From Desulfobacterales bacterium (GTDB lineage Bacteria > Desulfobacterota > Desulfobacteria > Desulfobacterales > Desulfobacteraceae): a stretch of 7,230 bases of DNA. A program made the position numbers and the translations under genes. Positions within the stretch are counted from its first letter, which is position 1, and each line of letters starts with the position of its first letter. Below the pieces are notes generated by a model that was given only the letters and a program-made list of their open reading frames with translations, had not been told where the DNA came from and made no database searches. The stretch lies in contig JAKSBM010000421.1 of NCBI GenBank assembly GCA_022361135.1, forward strand, positions 1-7,230. The letters are read 5' to 3'. Shown in pieces: positions 1 through 5,841 of this stretch.

Positions 1-763
1 GAATCCGAAACCGGAAAATCAATTTAAGGGTCCATCTGAACAGCCTGAAATAACCCTGCCCGGAAGGCCCAGGGCCAAGGTCCATACACATGGACGGGCG
101 ACATCGACCGCGGAGGCCCCCCCTCCCCCCGGTAATTGCCCGATGGAATGGGGTCGGCACGCAGACGACCCCACGAAAACGGGGCCACCCCGACGGGTAT
201 AACGATTCCATAGCCGTTCTCAAAAATATCTTCCCAAACCATGGGCAAAGTTTGCCATTGCCCCGGGCCAGTCCATGTATGAAATTCAGCCCCACCCAAT
301 GGGAGTATTATTTTTAATATTCACCCGGGTTCAAAAATTTTCCCAACGGGGTGGGCCGACCATGGAATTTACCAGTCCCAACCCAGGGAATCAGGCGATG
401 GCAGGGGAATCTGTCTCCCCCCGTCGTCGCCGGGTTGGGAAAAAAACCCCGGGATCAAATGGACAAAGGCCCCATCCCCCTGCGGCGTATCCAATGCGCC
501 CCCAAACGCCTTCCATGGGAACCCTATTTCAAAATTCACCACCCCACGAAGATGGTAAATAAACTCATAATTTAAGGGCAGTTAGCTCCCCACCTTCCAT
601 CCCTGAAAGCCCCACACTTAATATTGCATTCCCCCCCCACATGGGATAGGCTTTTTCCATTGTGCACGGCTCCACCTTGGACGGTCCGCATCCCGCCCCT
701 CCCCCTTGCCGTAATGTTCAGTTTATGATAGGAGGTGCCAAAAATTCTATAATGGGGAATTCT
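1..763. other. Gene-poor region upstream of pyrD, C-rich on the + strand
   Basis: I find no convincing gene, RNA gene or mobile element here. The + strand carries many C runs: seven plus six C's at 117-130, six at 417-422, eight at 631-638, and a C-rich tract at 695-705. Short open frames occur on both strands, but none has a good ribosome binding site or a product I recognise. The minus strand reads as a chain of overlapping open frames (about 660-565, 581-369, 430-314 and 320-24) with fairly protein-like composition. This could be a decayed gene with frameshifts, or just the scarcity of stop codons on a G-rich strand. Small hairpins are visible, for example GTCCAT/ATGGAC at 80-95 and a near-palindrome at 241-258. 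The 3' end must hold the pyrD promoter and leader. Confidence 0.5.
748..753 (+). promoter_or_regulatory. Possible -10 box just before pyrD
   Basis: TATAAT matches the sigma-70 -10 consensus exactly and ends ten bases before the preferred pyrD ATG at 764. No good -35 box lies 16-18 bases upstream. If used, transcription would begin near 760 and the mRNA would be almost leaderless. A second candidate, TATGAT at 724-729, would leave a leader of about 28 bases that includes the GGAGGT at 731-736, but it also lacks a -35. The match could be chance. Confidence 0.25.
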
Positions 764-1672
764 ATGACCATATCATTCTTAGGCAAAGAATTAAGCCGCC
801 CCACGGTGCTGGCTTCGGGGGTCCTGGGCAACAGCCGCGACATCCTGGAGCGGGTCCACCGGAACGGATGCGGCCTGGTAACCATGAAATCCATTGGCCC
901 TGCCCCCCGGGAGGGCCACAAGAACCCCACCGTCATCGACCTGGGATGCGGCATGATCAATGCCGTGGGCCTTCCCTCACCGGGCTATGACCACATGGAG
1001 GGGGAATGGGAAGAGTTGAAGGACCGGGATTTTCCGGTGAACGCCAGTATTTATGGGGGATCGGTCAAGGAATTTGAAACCGTGGCCCGCCATGTATCCG
1101 CCCAGAATCCCGACTTCATTGAAATCAATATTTCCTGCCCCAACAGCGACAGCCACGGCATGCTTTTCGGGGTGGACCCCCTGGCCGCCTCGGCCGTGAC
1201 CGCAGCCGTGAAAAAAGTGATCACCCAGCCCCTCATTGCCAAGCTCACACCGGCGGCGCCCAACATCGGTGCCATTGCCAAGGCCTGTGAAGAGGCCGGG
1301 GCCGACGCCATTTGCGCCATCAACACCGCCGGGCCCGGCATGGTCATCGACATTGAATCCAGAAAACCGGTGCTGGCCTTTAAAAAAGGGGGGCTCTCCG
1401 GCCCCATGATCAAACCCATTGCCATGCGCTGCGTCTACGATATTTACCAAAACGTTTCCATCCCCATCATCGGCCTGGGCGGCATCTCCACCGGAGAAGA
1501 CGCCGTGGAAATCATGATGGCCGGGGCCAGCCTGGTGGGCATTGGCACCGCCGTACGTTACCGGGGCATTGATGTTTTTGAAACCGTGAGCCGGGAACTG
1601 GACCAATGGCTGACCGACCACAACACCACCCGGGAGGAAATCATCGGGGCAGCCCACAGGGAGGAGGCATAA
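764..1672 (+). CDS. pyrD: Dihydroorotate dehydrogenase, class 1B catalytic subunit
   Basis: The 302-residue protein is an FMN-dependent TIM barrel that oxidises dihydroorotate to orotate in de novo pyrimidine synthesis in the cytoplasm. Visible motifs are the N-terminal PTVLASGVLG (13-22), MKSIGP (41-46), INISCPN (121-127) with C125 as the expected catalytic base of class 1 enzymes, KLTP (160-163), INTAGPG (186-192) and the phosphate-binding GLGGI and GIGTA (237-241 and 259-263). A Cys base plus an adjacent pyrK marks class 1B, which uses NAD+ rather than quinone or fumarate. The start at 764 gives the usual family N-terminus (MTISFLGKEL). In-frame ATGs at 752 and 725 are alternatives. GGAGGT at 731-736 is badly spaced for 752 and 764, and the only signal near 764 is a weak GGGG at 754-757. 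The stop codon TAA shares its last base with the pyrK ATG, so translation is probably coupled. Confidence 0.93.
   Translation: MTISFLGKELSRPTVLASGVLGNSRDILERVHRNGCGLVTMKSIGPAPREGHKNPTVIDLGCGMINAVGLPSPGYDHMEGEWEELKDRDFPVNASIYGGSVKEFETVARHVSAQNPDFIEINISCPNSDSHGMLFGVDPLAASAVTAAVKKVITQPLIAKLTPAAPNIGAIAKACEEAGADAICAINTAGPGMVIDIESRKPVLAFKKGGLSGPMIKPIAMRCVYDIYQNVSIPIIGLGGISTGEDAVEIMMAGASLVGIGTAVRYRGIDVFETVSRELDQWLTDHNTTREEIIGAAHREEA
1658..1667 (+). promoter_or_regulatory. Ribosome binding site of pyrK
   Basis: AGGGAGGAGG lies four bases before the ATG at 1672, inside the last codons of pyrD. It fixes the pyrK start over the in-frame upstream alternative at 1606, which has no such signal and would overlap pyrD by 67 bases. 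Confidence 0.75.
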
Positions 1673-2508
1673 TGGAAATTCTCAACACCCCCACCAACCA
1701 ACGCCCCGTCATGTTGCGGGTGGCGGATAAGGAGGTCAACTCCCCGGATTTTGCCACCCTCTTCTTTGAGGCCAACCTGGATTTTTCCCCGGGCCAATTC
1801 CTCATGGTCTGGATCCCGGGCCTGGATGAAAAACCCTATACCATTGCCTACCACAGCCCGGACCGTTTCGGCATCACCATCGAAGCCAAGGGTATTTTCT
1901 CCAGGAAAGCCGTCACCCTTGAGAAGGGAGACCTGGTGGGCATCCGTGGTCCCTTTGGACGTGGATTCGACATCCTGGACTCCCCCAACCTGGCCCTGGT
2001 TGCCGGAGGCTGCGGCATGGCCCCATTGGCCACCCTGGCCGAAGCCCTGAACCCCAACACCTTTTTTGTCCACGGGGCCCGATCCCGAGATTTTCTCCTC
2101 TACCCGGACCGGTTTGACACGCCCCGGCAATTCTGCACCGACGACGGCAGCTTCGGCCACAAGGGCTTTGTCACCGAAATCCTGGAAGGGGAAATCCAAC
2201 GACGAAAAAAGGCGGGTGAAGATCCCTTTGAACGGGTCTATGCCTGCGGCCCCGAAGTGATGATGCAGGCGGTCTACCAAATCTGTCAGACCCACGGCAT
2301 CCATTGCCAGGTTTCGTTGGAGCGCTACATGCGTTGCGGATTCGGGGTCTGCGGCGCCTGTGTCTGCTCGGACCAGGTGGTCTGCAAGGACGGTCCGGTC
2401 TTTGGATCCCAAGAACTGAAAAAAATGAAAGATTTCAACACCACGGCCCTGCTTAAAACCGGCGAAGCCGTTCCCCTGAACCAATATGTATCCTGGCGCT
2501 GCCAGTAA
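1672..2508 (+). CDS. pyrK: Dihydroorotate dehydrogenase electron transfer subunit
   Basis: The 278-residue protein is a ferredoxin-reductase-like iron-sulfur flavoprotein. It pairs with PyrD in the class 1B enzyme and carries electrons from FMN through a 2Fe-2S cluster and FAD to NAD+. Domains in order are an N-terminal FAD-binding barrel (about 1-100, with KPYTIAY at 54-60 at the flavin site), an NAD-binding domain starting at AGGCGMAP (111-118) and including YACGPE (190-195), and a C-terminal cluster loop with C222, C227, C230 and C238, followed by KDGPVF. The last Cys spacing (seven residues) is shorter than I recall for Gram-positive PyrK and resembles sulfhydrogenase gamma-type subunits. 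That family is the main alternative assignment, but the overlap with pyrD and the following pyrE make PyrK far more likely. Length is normal for the family. Confidence 0.92.
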   Translation: MEILNTPTNQRPVMLRVADKEVNSPDFATLFFEANLDFSPGQFLMVWIPGLDEKPYTIAYHSPDRFGITIEAKGIFSRKAVTLEKGDLVGIRGPFGRGFDILDSPNLALVAGGCGMAPLATLAEALNPNTFFVHGARSRDFLLYPDRFDTPRQFCTDDGSFGHKGFVTEILEGEIQRRKKAGEDPFERVYACGPEVMMQAVYQICQTHGIHCQVSLERYMRCGFGVCGACVCSDQVVCKDGPVFGSQELKKMKDFNTTALLKTGEAVPLNQYVSWRCQ

Positions 2509-2526
2509 TGATAAAGGAAGGCCACC

Positions 2527-3195
2527 ATGACCTATAAAGAAGAATTCATCACCTTTCTGGTAAAATGCAATGCCCTGAAGTTCGGGGAATTCCAACTCAA
2601 ATCCGGCCGCATCGCCCCCTATTTCATTAATACGGGCATGTTTGACACGGGAATGAAGATCAAACAATTGGGCGCCTATTACGCAAAGGCGGTCCAGGAA
2701 CATTTCAACGACGATTTCGACGGTATTTACGGTCCGGCATACAAAGGAATTCCCCTCTGTGTTTCCGCAGCCATGGCCCTGGCGGACAACGGCCTGGACA
2801 AGGGCTATGTTTTCAACCGTAAGGAAGCCAAAACCTATGCGGACAAAAGCAAGGTGGTGGGCATGCCCCTCACCGCCGACACCCGGCTCATCCTGGTGGA
2901 CGACGTCATCACCTCTGGAAAAGCCATCCGTGAATCCCTGGAAGTGCTCAAGGAATGTGAAAACCCAACGGTCCGGGGTATTGTCATTTCCGTGAACCGC
3001 CAGGAAAAGGGAAAAACAGACCAGAATGCCCTCAAGGAAGTGGCCGACATCCTGGGCATCCCCATTTTTTCCATTGTCTCCCTTTCGGACATCACCGACT
3101 TTCTCCACAATCGGGAAATCGACGGCCAGGTGGTTCTCGACGATGCCATGATGGATAAAATCAAGGCCTACCGGGCCGAATACGGAGCCGAATAA
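2527..3195 (+). CDS. pyrE: Orotate phosphoribosyltransferase
   Basis: The 222-residue type I phosphoribosyltransferase converts orotate and PRPP to orotidine 5'-monophosphate and pyrophosphate, the step after PyrDK. Motifs are LKSGRIAPYF (24-33) at the orotate/PRPP site, YGPAYKGIP (68-76), the mobile-loop segment FNRKEAK (96-102), and the PRPP signature LILVDDVITSGKA (121-133) with the acidic pair D125/D126. The length and FNRKEAK place it with the longer E. coli-like enzymes. The loop after FNRKEAK reads TYADKSKVVG, without the His and Gly-rich stretch (DHGEGG) found in E. coli. An AAGGAAGG ribosome binding site lies at 2514-2521, six bases before the ATG. The gene starts 18 bases after pyrK, so it is the last gene of the operon, followed by a terminator. 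Confidence 0.93.
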   Translation: MTYKEEFITFLVKCNALKFGEFQLKSGRIAPYFINTGMFDTGMKIKQLGAYYAKAVQEHFNDDFDGIYGPAYKGIPLCVSAAMALADNGLDKGYVFNRKEAKTYADKSKVVGMPLTADTRLILVDDVITSGKAIRESLEVLKECENPTVRGIVISVNRQEKGKTDQNALKEVADILGIPIFSIVSLSDITDFLHNREIDGQVVLDDAMMDKIKAYRAEYGAE

Positions 3196-3225
3196 AAGCA
3201 TCCGACCCAATGGGGTCAACACAAT

Positions 3226-3265
3226 AAAAAAAGGGGGACGGTGCTGGAACCGTCCCCCTTTTTTT
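3226..3265. terminator. Bidirectional intrinsic terminator between pyrE and hsp20
   Basis: A perfect 10-bp stem, GGGGGACGGT (3233-3242) with ACCGTCCCCC (3249-3258), encloses a 6-base loop. Seven A's precede it and seven T's follow it, so each strand shows a GC hairpin followed by a U tract. It lies 30 bases after the pyrE stop and 33 bases beyond the hsp20 stop on the other strand, as expected for a shared terminator of convergent genes. Confidence 0.93.
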
Positions 3266-3298
3266 CTGGCGGGGTAAGTATGGCGTATCTACAAAGAA

Positions 3299-3724
3299 CT
3301 AGTGGATGGCAATCTGCTTCACCGTCTCTTCGGGAACGTCCTTTTTCAGGGTGATGGTAAGGACTCCGGCCTCGTATTTGGCATCCACCTCTTCCACGGA
3401 GATCTTATCCGACAGGTTGAAGGCCCTGGAAAATTTCCCGTTGCGGCGTTCCACCAGATAATACCGGTCGTCTTCCTTTTTCTCTTCAGTCCTGCGCTCC
3501 CCTTCAATGGTGAGCACCCGGTTTTCCATTTTAATCTGAATATCTTCCTTGTCCATGCCGGGCAAATCCACGGTCAGCAGAATCTGATCCTTTTCATCCT
3601 TGATGTCCACGGCCGGGGCCCAGTGGTCACGGCAGGACTTGGGGCTGTTCCATCCAAACATATCATCCATGGTTCTGGCCAGTCTGTTGAATTCGTTAAA
3701 GGGGGTGTAATTAACAAGTTTCAT
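3299..3724 (-). CDS. Small heat shock protein, Hsp20/alpha-crystallin family
   Basis: The 141-residue ATP-independent holdase chaperone binds unfolding proteins in the cytoplasm. The alpha-crystallin domain spans about 35-127, starting with WAPAVDIKDEKD. It includes the LPGMDKEDIQIKMENRVLTI strands and the conserved A-x-x-x-x-GVL motif (A115 to L122). The C-terminal IxI motif that drives oligomer assembly is present as I138-A-I140, one residue from the end. The N-terminal arm is short (about 34 residues) and aromatic. I chose the start at 3724 because AGGAGGAGAA lies just upstream. A longer reading from 3781 would run across that site and into the promoter. The gene faces pyrE across a terminator and follows the histidine kinase gene after a 146-base AT-rich gap with its own promoter, so it is probably transcribed separately. 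Confidence 0.93.
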   Translation of the reverse strand: MKLVNYTPFNEFNRLARTMDDMFGWNSPKSCRDHWAPAVDIKDEKDQILLTVDLPGMDKEDIQIKMENRVLTIEGERRTEEKKEDDRYYLVERRNGKFSRAFNLSDKISVEEVDAKYEAGVLTITLKKDVPEETVKQIAIH

Positions 3725-3730
3725 TGTGCT

Positions 3731-3740
3731 TTCTCCTCCT
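3731..3740 (-). promoter_or_regulatory. Ribosome binding site of hsp20
   Basis: On the minus strand this reads AGGAGGAGAA. The GGAGGAG core lies eight bases before the ATG at 3724. It is the strongest such signal in the region and decides the start codon. Confidence 0.8.
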
Positions 3741-3770
3741 AGGGGTTGGTGTGTCGTTCTCATGAAATAC

Positions 3771-3798
3771 ATAATTAGCACAATTCATCCTGTGTCAA
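3771..3798 (-). promoter_or_regulatory. hsp20 promoter with an internal operator-like dyad
   Basis: On the minus strand, a perfect -35 box TTGACA (3798-3793) is followed after 16 bases by AATTAT (3776-3771), a 4-of-6 match to the -10 box. The predicted mRNA would start near 3764, giving a leader of about 40 bases. The same stretch contains an imperfect dyad, TTGACACA (3798-3791) and TGTGCTAA (3782-3775), six of eight positions symmetric with an 8-base spacer. It covers the -35 box and most of the spacer. A repressor bound there would block polymerase. It resembles half of a CIRCE element (TTAGCAC) but the spacing and second half do not fit. Promoter function is inferred. Confidence 0.6.
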
Positions 3799-3821
3799 TA
3801 TTTTCTTTAATATTTTTTTCA

Positions 3822-3859
3822 TTCATTACTTTTGTATATTTTCAACACAAAGTAATGAA
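3822..3859. repeat. Perfect 11-bp inverted repeat between hsp20 and the kinase gene
   Basis: TTCATTACTTT (3822-3832) and AAAGTAATGAA (3849-3859) are exact reverse complements separated by 16 bases, with half-site centres 27 bases apart. It starts 11 bases after the histidine kinase stop and ends 23 bases upstream of the hsp20 -35 box. There is no T run after it on the minus strand, so it does not look like an intrinsic terminator. An upstream activator or repressor site for hsp20 is plausible. Confidence 0.6.
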
Positions 3860-3870
3860 CACTTCTCCCA

Positions 3871-5157
3871 TCACTGGTCCTCCGATTCCCCGACCCGGGG
3901 AGGTTCCGAAAATTCCAACCGGGCCCTGCGTCCACCAGGGATGGACTGATTTTCATAGGCCCAGCCTGCCTTTTCCGCAATCTGTCCCACCAGGGTCAAC
4001 CCAATGCCGTGGCCGTAATCGCAGCCCGATTCATCGGTTCCCAACTCCCCCTGGTTCACATTCACCACCTGGATATAATGGGGCCGGACACAAATATCCA
4101 CAGCCCCCTCCTGGGTATATTGGAAGGCATTGCGCACCAGATTCCCCACTGCCATGCGCACCCCGTGTGCAACGGCATGGATGGGCACCGTTTCCAGGTC
4201 CACCTCCAGGGTCACCCCGGCTTTACCCGCCAAAAGATAACGATTATCTTCAATGATTTCACGGGTCAATTCATCCAGGCGAAGATCGGTCATTTCCGGG
4301 GCCCGGGCCTTGTCCTTGGCCAGCCAAAGCAAGGTCTCGATGAGATGGGACATGGAGGAACCGGAACGGCGAATCCGTGCCCGCACCTTTTCCTCCAATT
4401 GTCCGGCATGGGGATGGATCTTTTCCAGAAGCTCCACATTGGACTGGATCACGGCCACCGGGGTCCGCAACTCATGGCTGGCGTTGCGCAGGAAGCGCTG
4501 CTCCCGCTCCAGGGCCCGGGAAAGGTCGGAAAGGCTCCCGTGGAGTTGCTCCGCCAATTGATTCACCTCCCGAAACCCAAAATCCGGCAGGGGCTGGCCA
4601 AGGGCTTCGGGGGATAGATTCCGGGCCCAATGGTTCAGTTTTCCCACGGGACGATAGAGGGTTCTGAGCATGTACCGGACGGCCAAAAGCATGAACAAAA
4701 CAAAACCAATGCCGATGGGGAAGGCCAAAAGAAAGAGAAATTCCAACTCCGGGTAATCCACAAGGGCCTCAAACTCACCGGGATAGGTCTTGACCAGAAA
4801 AAAGAAACGGCCATCGTGGAGTTGGTAGGTGAGCATCTGGTGAAAGTCTTCATCCACGGCCACATCAAAACCGGAGCTGAACCGTTTTAAATGGCCGTAT
4901 TCGGACATGGGAAATTCATCTATATATTTTTGGGGTAGATTCTCCAACCCCAAAAAACTTTCGGTGAGCCAGAGCCGGGGCAAGGGGGTCTGGGGATCCC
5001 GTTGATAATCCAATTCAAAGAGGGTCGCCCGGAGCTCCATGTCGTAAAAGGCCTCCTCCTCCACCCCCTTATAGAGATAGGTATTGGTGAGCACGGTGTA
5101 GAACAGGGCGGTCAGGAGCGTGATCACCAAAAGGTAGCGGAAAATATACCGCCGCAT
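3871..5157 (-). CDS. Membrane sensor histidine kinase of a two-component system
   Basis: The 428-residue protein has a first membrane helix at about 5-27, a periplasmic sensor region of about 110 residues, a second helix at about 138-163, and a HAMP-like linker to about 215. The dimerisation domain follows, with H-box ASHELRTP and phosphoacceptor H228. The ATPase domain carries an N-box with N339 and N343 and a G-rich YGHGIGL (381-387). The usual DxGxG box is weak, reading VNVNQGEL. The kinase should phosphorylate the regulator encoded just upstream. The ATG at 5157 lies one base after that gene's stop, with no clear ribosome binding site, so translation is probably coupled. In-frame starts at 5193 (ATG) and 5172 (GTG) would overlap the regulator gene. 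The signal sensed is unknown. Linkage to an RND pump suggests envelope stress or a toxic compound. Confidence 0.9.
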   Translation of the reverse strand: MRRYIFRYLLVITLLTALFYTVLTNTYLYKGVEEEAFYDMELRATLFELDYQRDPQTPLPRLWLTESFLGLENLPQKYIDEFPMSEYGHLKRFSSGFDVAVDEDFHQMLTYQLHDGRFFFLVKTYPGEFEALVDYPELEFLFLLAFPIGIGFVLFMLLAVRYMLRTLYRPVGKLNHWARNLSPEALGQPLPDFGFREVNQLAEQLHGSLSDLSRALEREQRFLRNASHELRTPVAVIQSNVELLEKIHPHAGQLEEKVRARIRRSGSSMSHLIETLLWLAKDKARAPEMTDLRLDELTREIIEDNRYLLAGKAGVTLEVDLETVPIHAVAHGVRMAVGNLVRNAFQYTQEGAVDICVRPHYIQVVNVNQGELGTDESGCDYGHGIGLTLVGQIAEKAGWAYENQSIPGGRRARLEFSEPPRVGESEDQ

Positions 5158-5158
5158 G

Positions 5159-5839
5159 CTAGGTGTCTTCACGGCACACCACCCCAACCCCATGACCGGG
5201 CACGGTCTGGATCATTTTAAAATTTTCCGGCCCATCCACCTGCCGGCGCAGGCCGTGGAGGTGAACCTTAAGGCTGTTGCTCTCGGGGAGTTCATCTCCC
5301 CAGAGCACCGTTTCCAGGTGACGGCGGGCCACCACCTTTGGGTATTGGCGAAGGAGCTCCCGGAGCAGGCGCCAGCCCAGGGGGGTGAGTTTCAATTGCC
5401 GCGTCCCCCGGAAGGCTTCCCGACGGTCCAGGTCCATGACCAATTCCCCGGCCCGGAGCTTCCGGGCCTGGCCACTGCGCCGCTTGGCCAGGGTCTGAAT
5501 TCGGACGGCCAACTCGGCCATTTCAAAGGGTTTGACCAGATAATCGTCGGACCCCGACCTGAAACCGGCCAACTTGTCCTCCAGGGTATCCCGGGCCGTG
5601 AGCATGAGCACCGGGGTATCGTCGCCCATTTCCCGAAGGCGACTGCAGAGGGTGAGCCCGTCCATGCGGGGCATCATCACATCCAGAACCAGAACATCGT
5701 AGGAATTCCCCTGGACCAGATTCAGGCCCAGTACACCGTTGAGGGCATGGTCCACCACCAGACCCTCCAGCTCCAGGTATTGGACCACGGTTTCGGCCAG
5801 GTCAAAATCATCCTCAACCAATAAAACGGTAACAGACAT
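5159..5839 (-). CDS. OmpR/PhoB-type DNA-binding response regulator
   Basis: The 226-residue protein has a receiver domain (about 1-120) and a winged-helix DNA-binding domain (about 128-224). Receiver landmarks are all present: acidic D10/D11, phosphoacceptor D53 in VLDVMMPRMDG, T81, and K103 in VKPF. The output domain contains LKLTPLGWRLLRELLRQYP, the recognition-helix region SLKVHLHGLRRQVD, and the C-terminal hairpin with QTVPGHGVGV. It should be activated by the kinase encoded immediately downstream and is likely to control the pump operon to which it belongs. The start at 5839 is set by AAAGGAG five bases upstream and by MSVTVLLVEDD, the normal family N-terminus. A longer reading to 5911 would add 24 non-family residues overlapping the transporter gene. 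Only two bases separate its start from the transporter stop. Confidence 0.95.
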   Translation of the reverse strand: MSVTVLLVEDDFDLAETVVQYLELEGLVVDHALNGVLGLNLVQGNSYDVLVLDVMMPRMDGLTLCSRLREMGDDTPVLMLTARDTLEDKLAGFRSGSDDYLVKPFEMAELAVRIQTLAKRRSGQARKLRAGELVMDLDRREAFRGTRQLKLTPLGWRLLRELLRQYPKVVARRHLETVLWGDELPESNSLKVHLHGLRRQVDGPENFKMIQTVPGHGVGVVCREDT

Positions 5840-5841
5840 GG

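Noticed and set aside
324..346. tRNA T-arm-like GGGTTCAAAA
   Set aside because: No acceptor, D-arm or anticodon arm can be built around it, and the T stem does not pair.
1..763. Repeats, CRISPR array or insertion sequence in the gene-poor region
   Set aside because: No regularly spaced direct repeats, terminal inverted repeats or transposase-like reading frame were found. Only short hairpins of 5-8 bp are visible.
977..1657. 226-codon minus-strand open frame opposite pyrD
   Set aside because: Its His- and Gly-rich composition is the mirror of pyrD codons. It is a shadow frame.
1558..3222. Very long open frame (554 codons) on the minus strand across pyrD, pyrK and pyrE
   Set aside because: It is antisense to three well-recognised genes, has no family motifs or ribosome binding site, and its openness follows from the codon bias of the + strand genes.
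3302..3742. 146-codon + strand open frame opposite hsp20
   Set aside because: It is a shadow of the Hsp20 gene, which has clear motifs, a promoter and a ribosome binding site.
3725..3764. RNA thermometer (fourU or ROSE) in the hsp20 leader
   Set aside because: I see no run of U's or UYGCU sequence able to pair with the AGGAGGAG site at a workable distance.
3775..3798. CIRCE element (HrcA site) upstream of hsp20
   Set aside because: One half, TTAGCAC, fits, but the other half matches poorly and the spacer is too short for TTAGCACTC-N9-GAGTGCTAA. It is reported only as a generic dyad.
3822..3859. Intrinsic terminator for the histidine kinase gene
   Set aside because: The stem is AT-rich and no T tract follows it on the minus strand. 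The downstream bases there are A-rich.
5156..5824. 222-codon + strand open frame opposite the response regulator
   Set aside because: It is antisense to a gene with all receiver and winged-helix motifs intact, and the product is rich in His, Gln and Pro with no recognisable domain.
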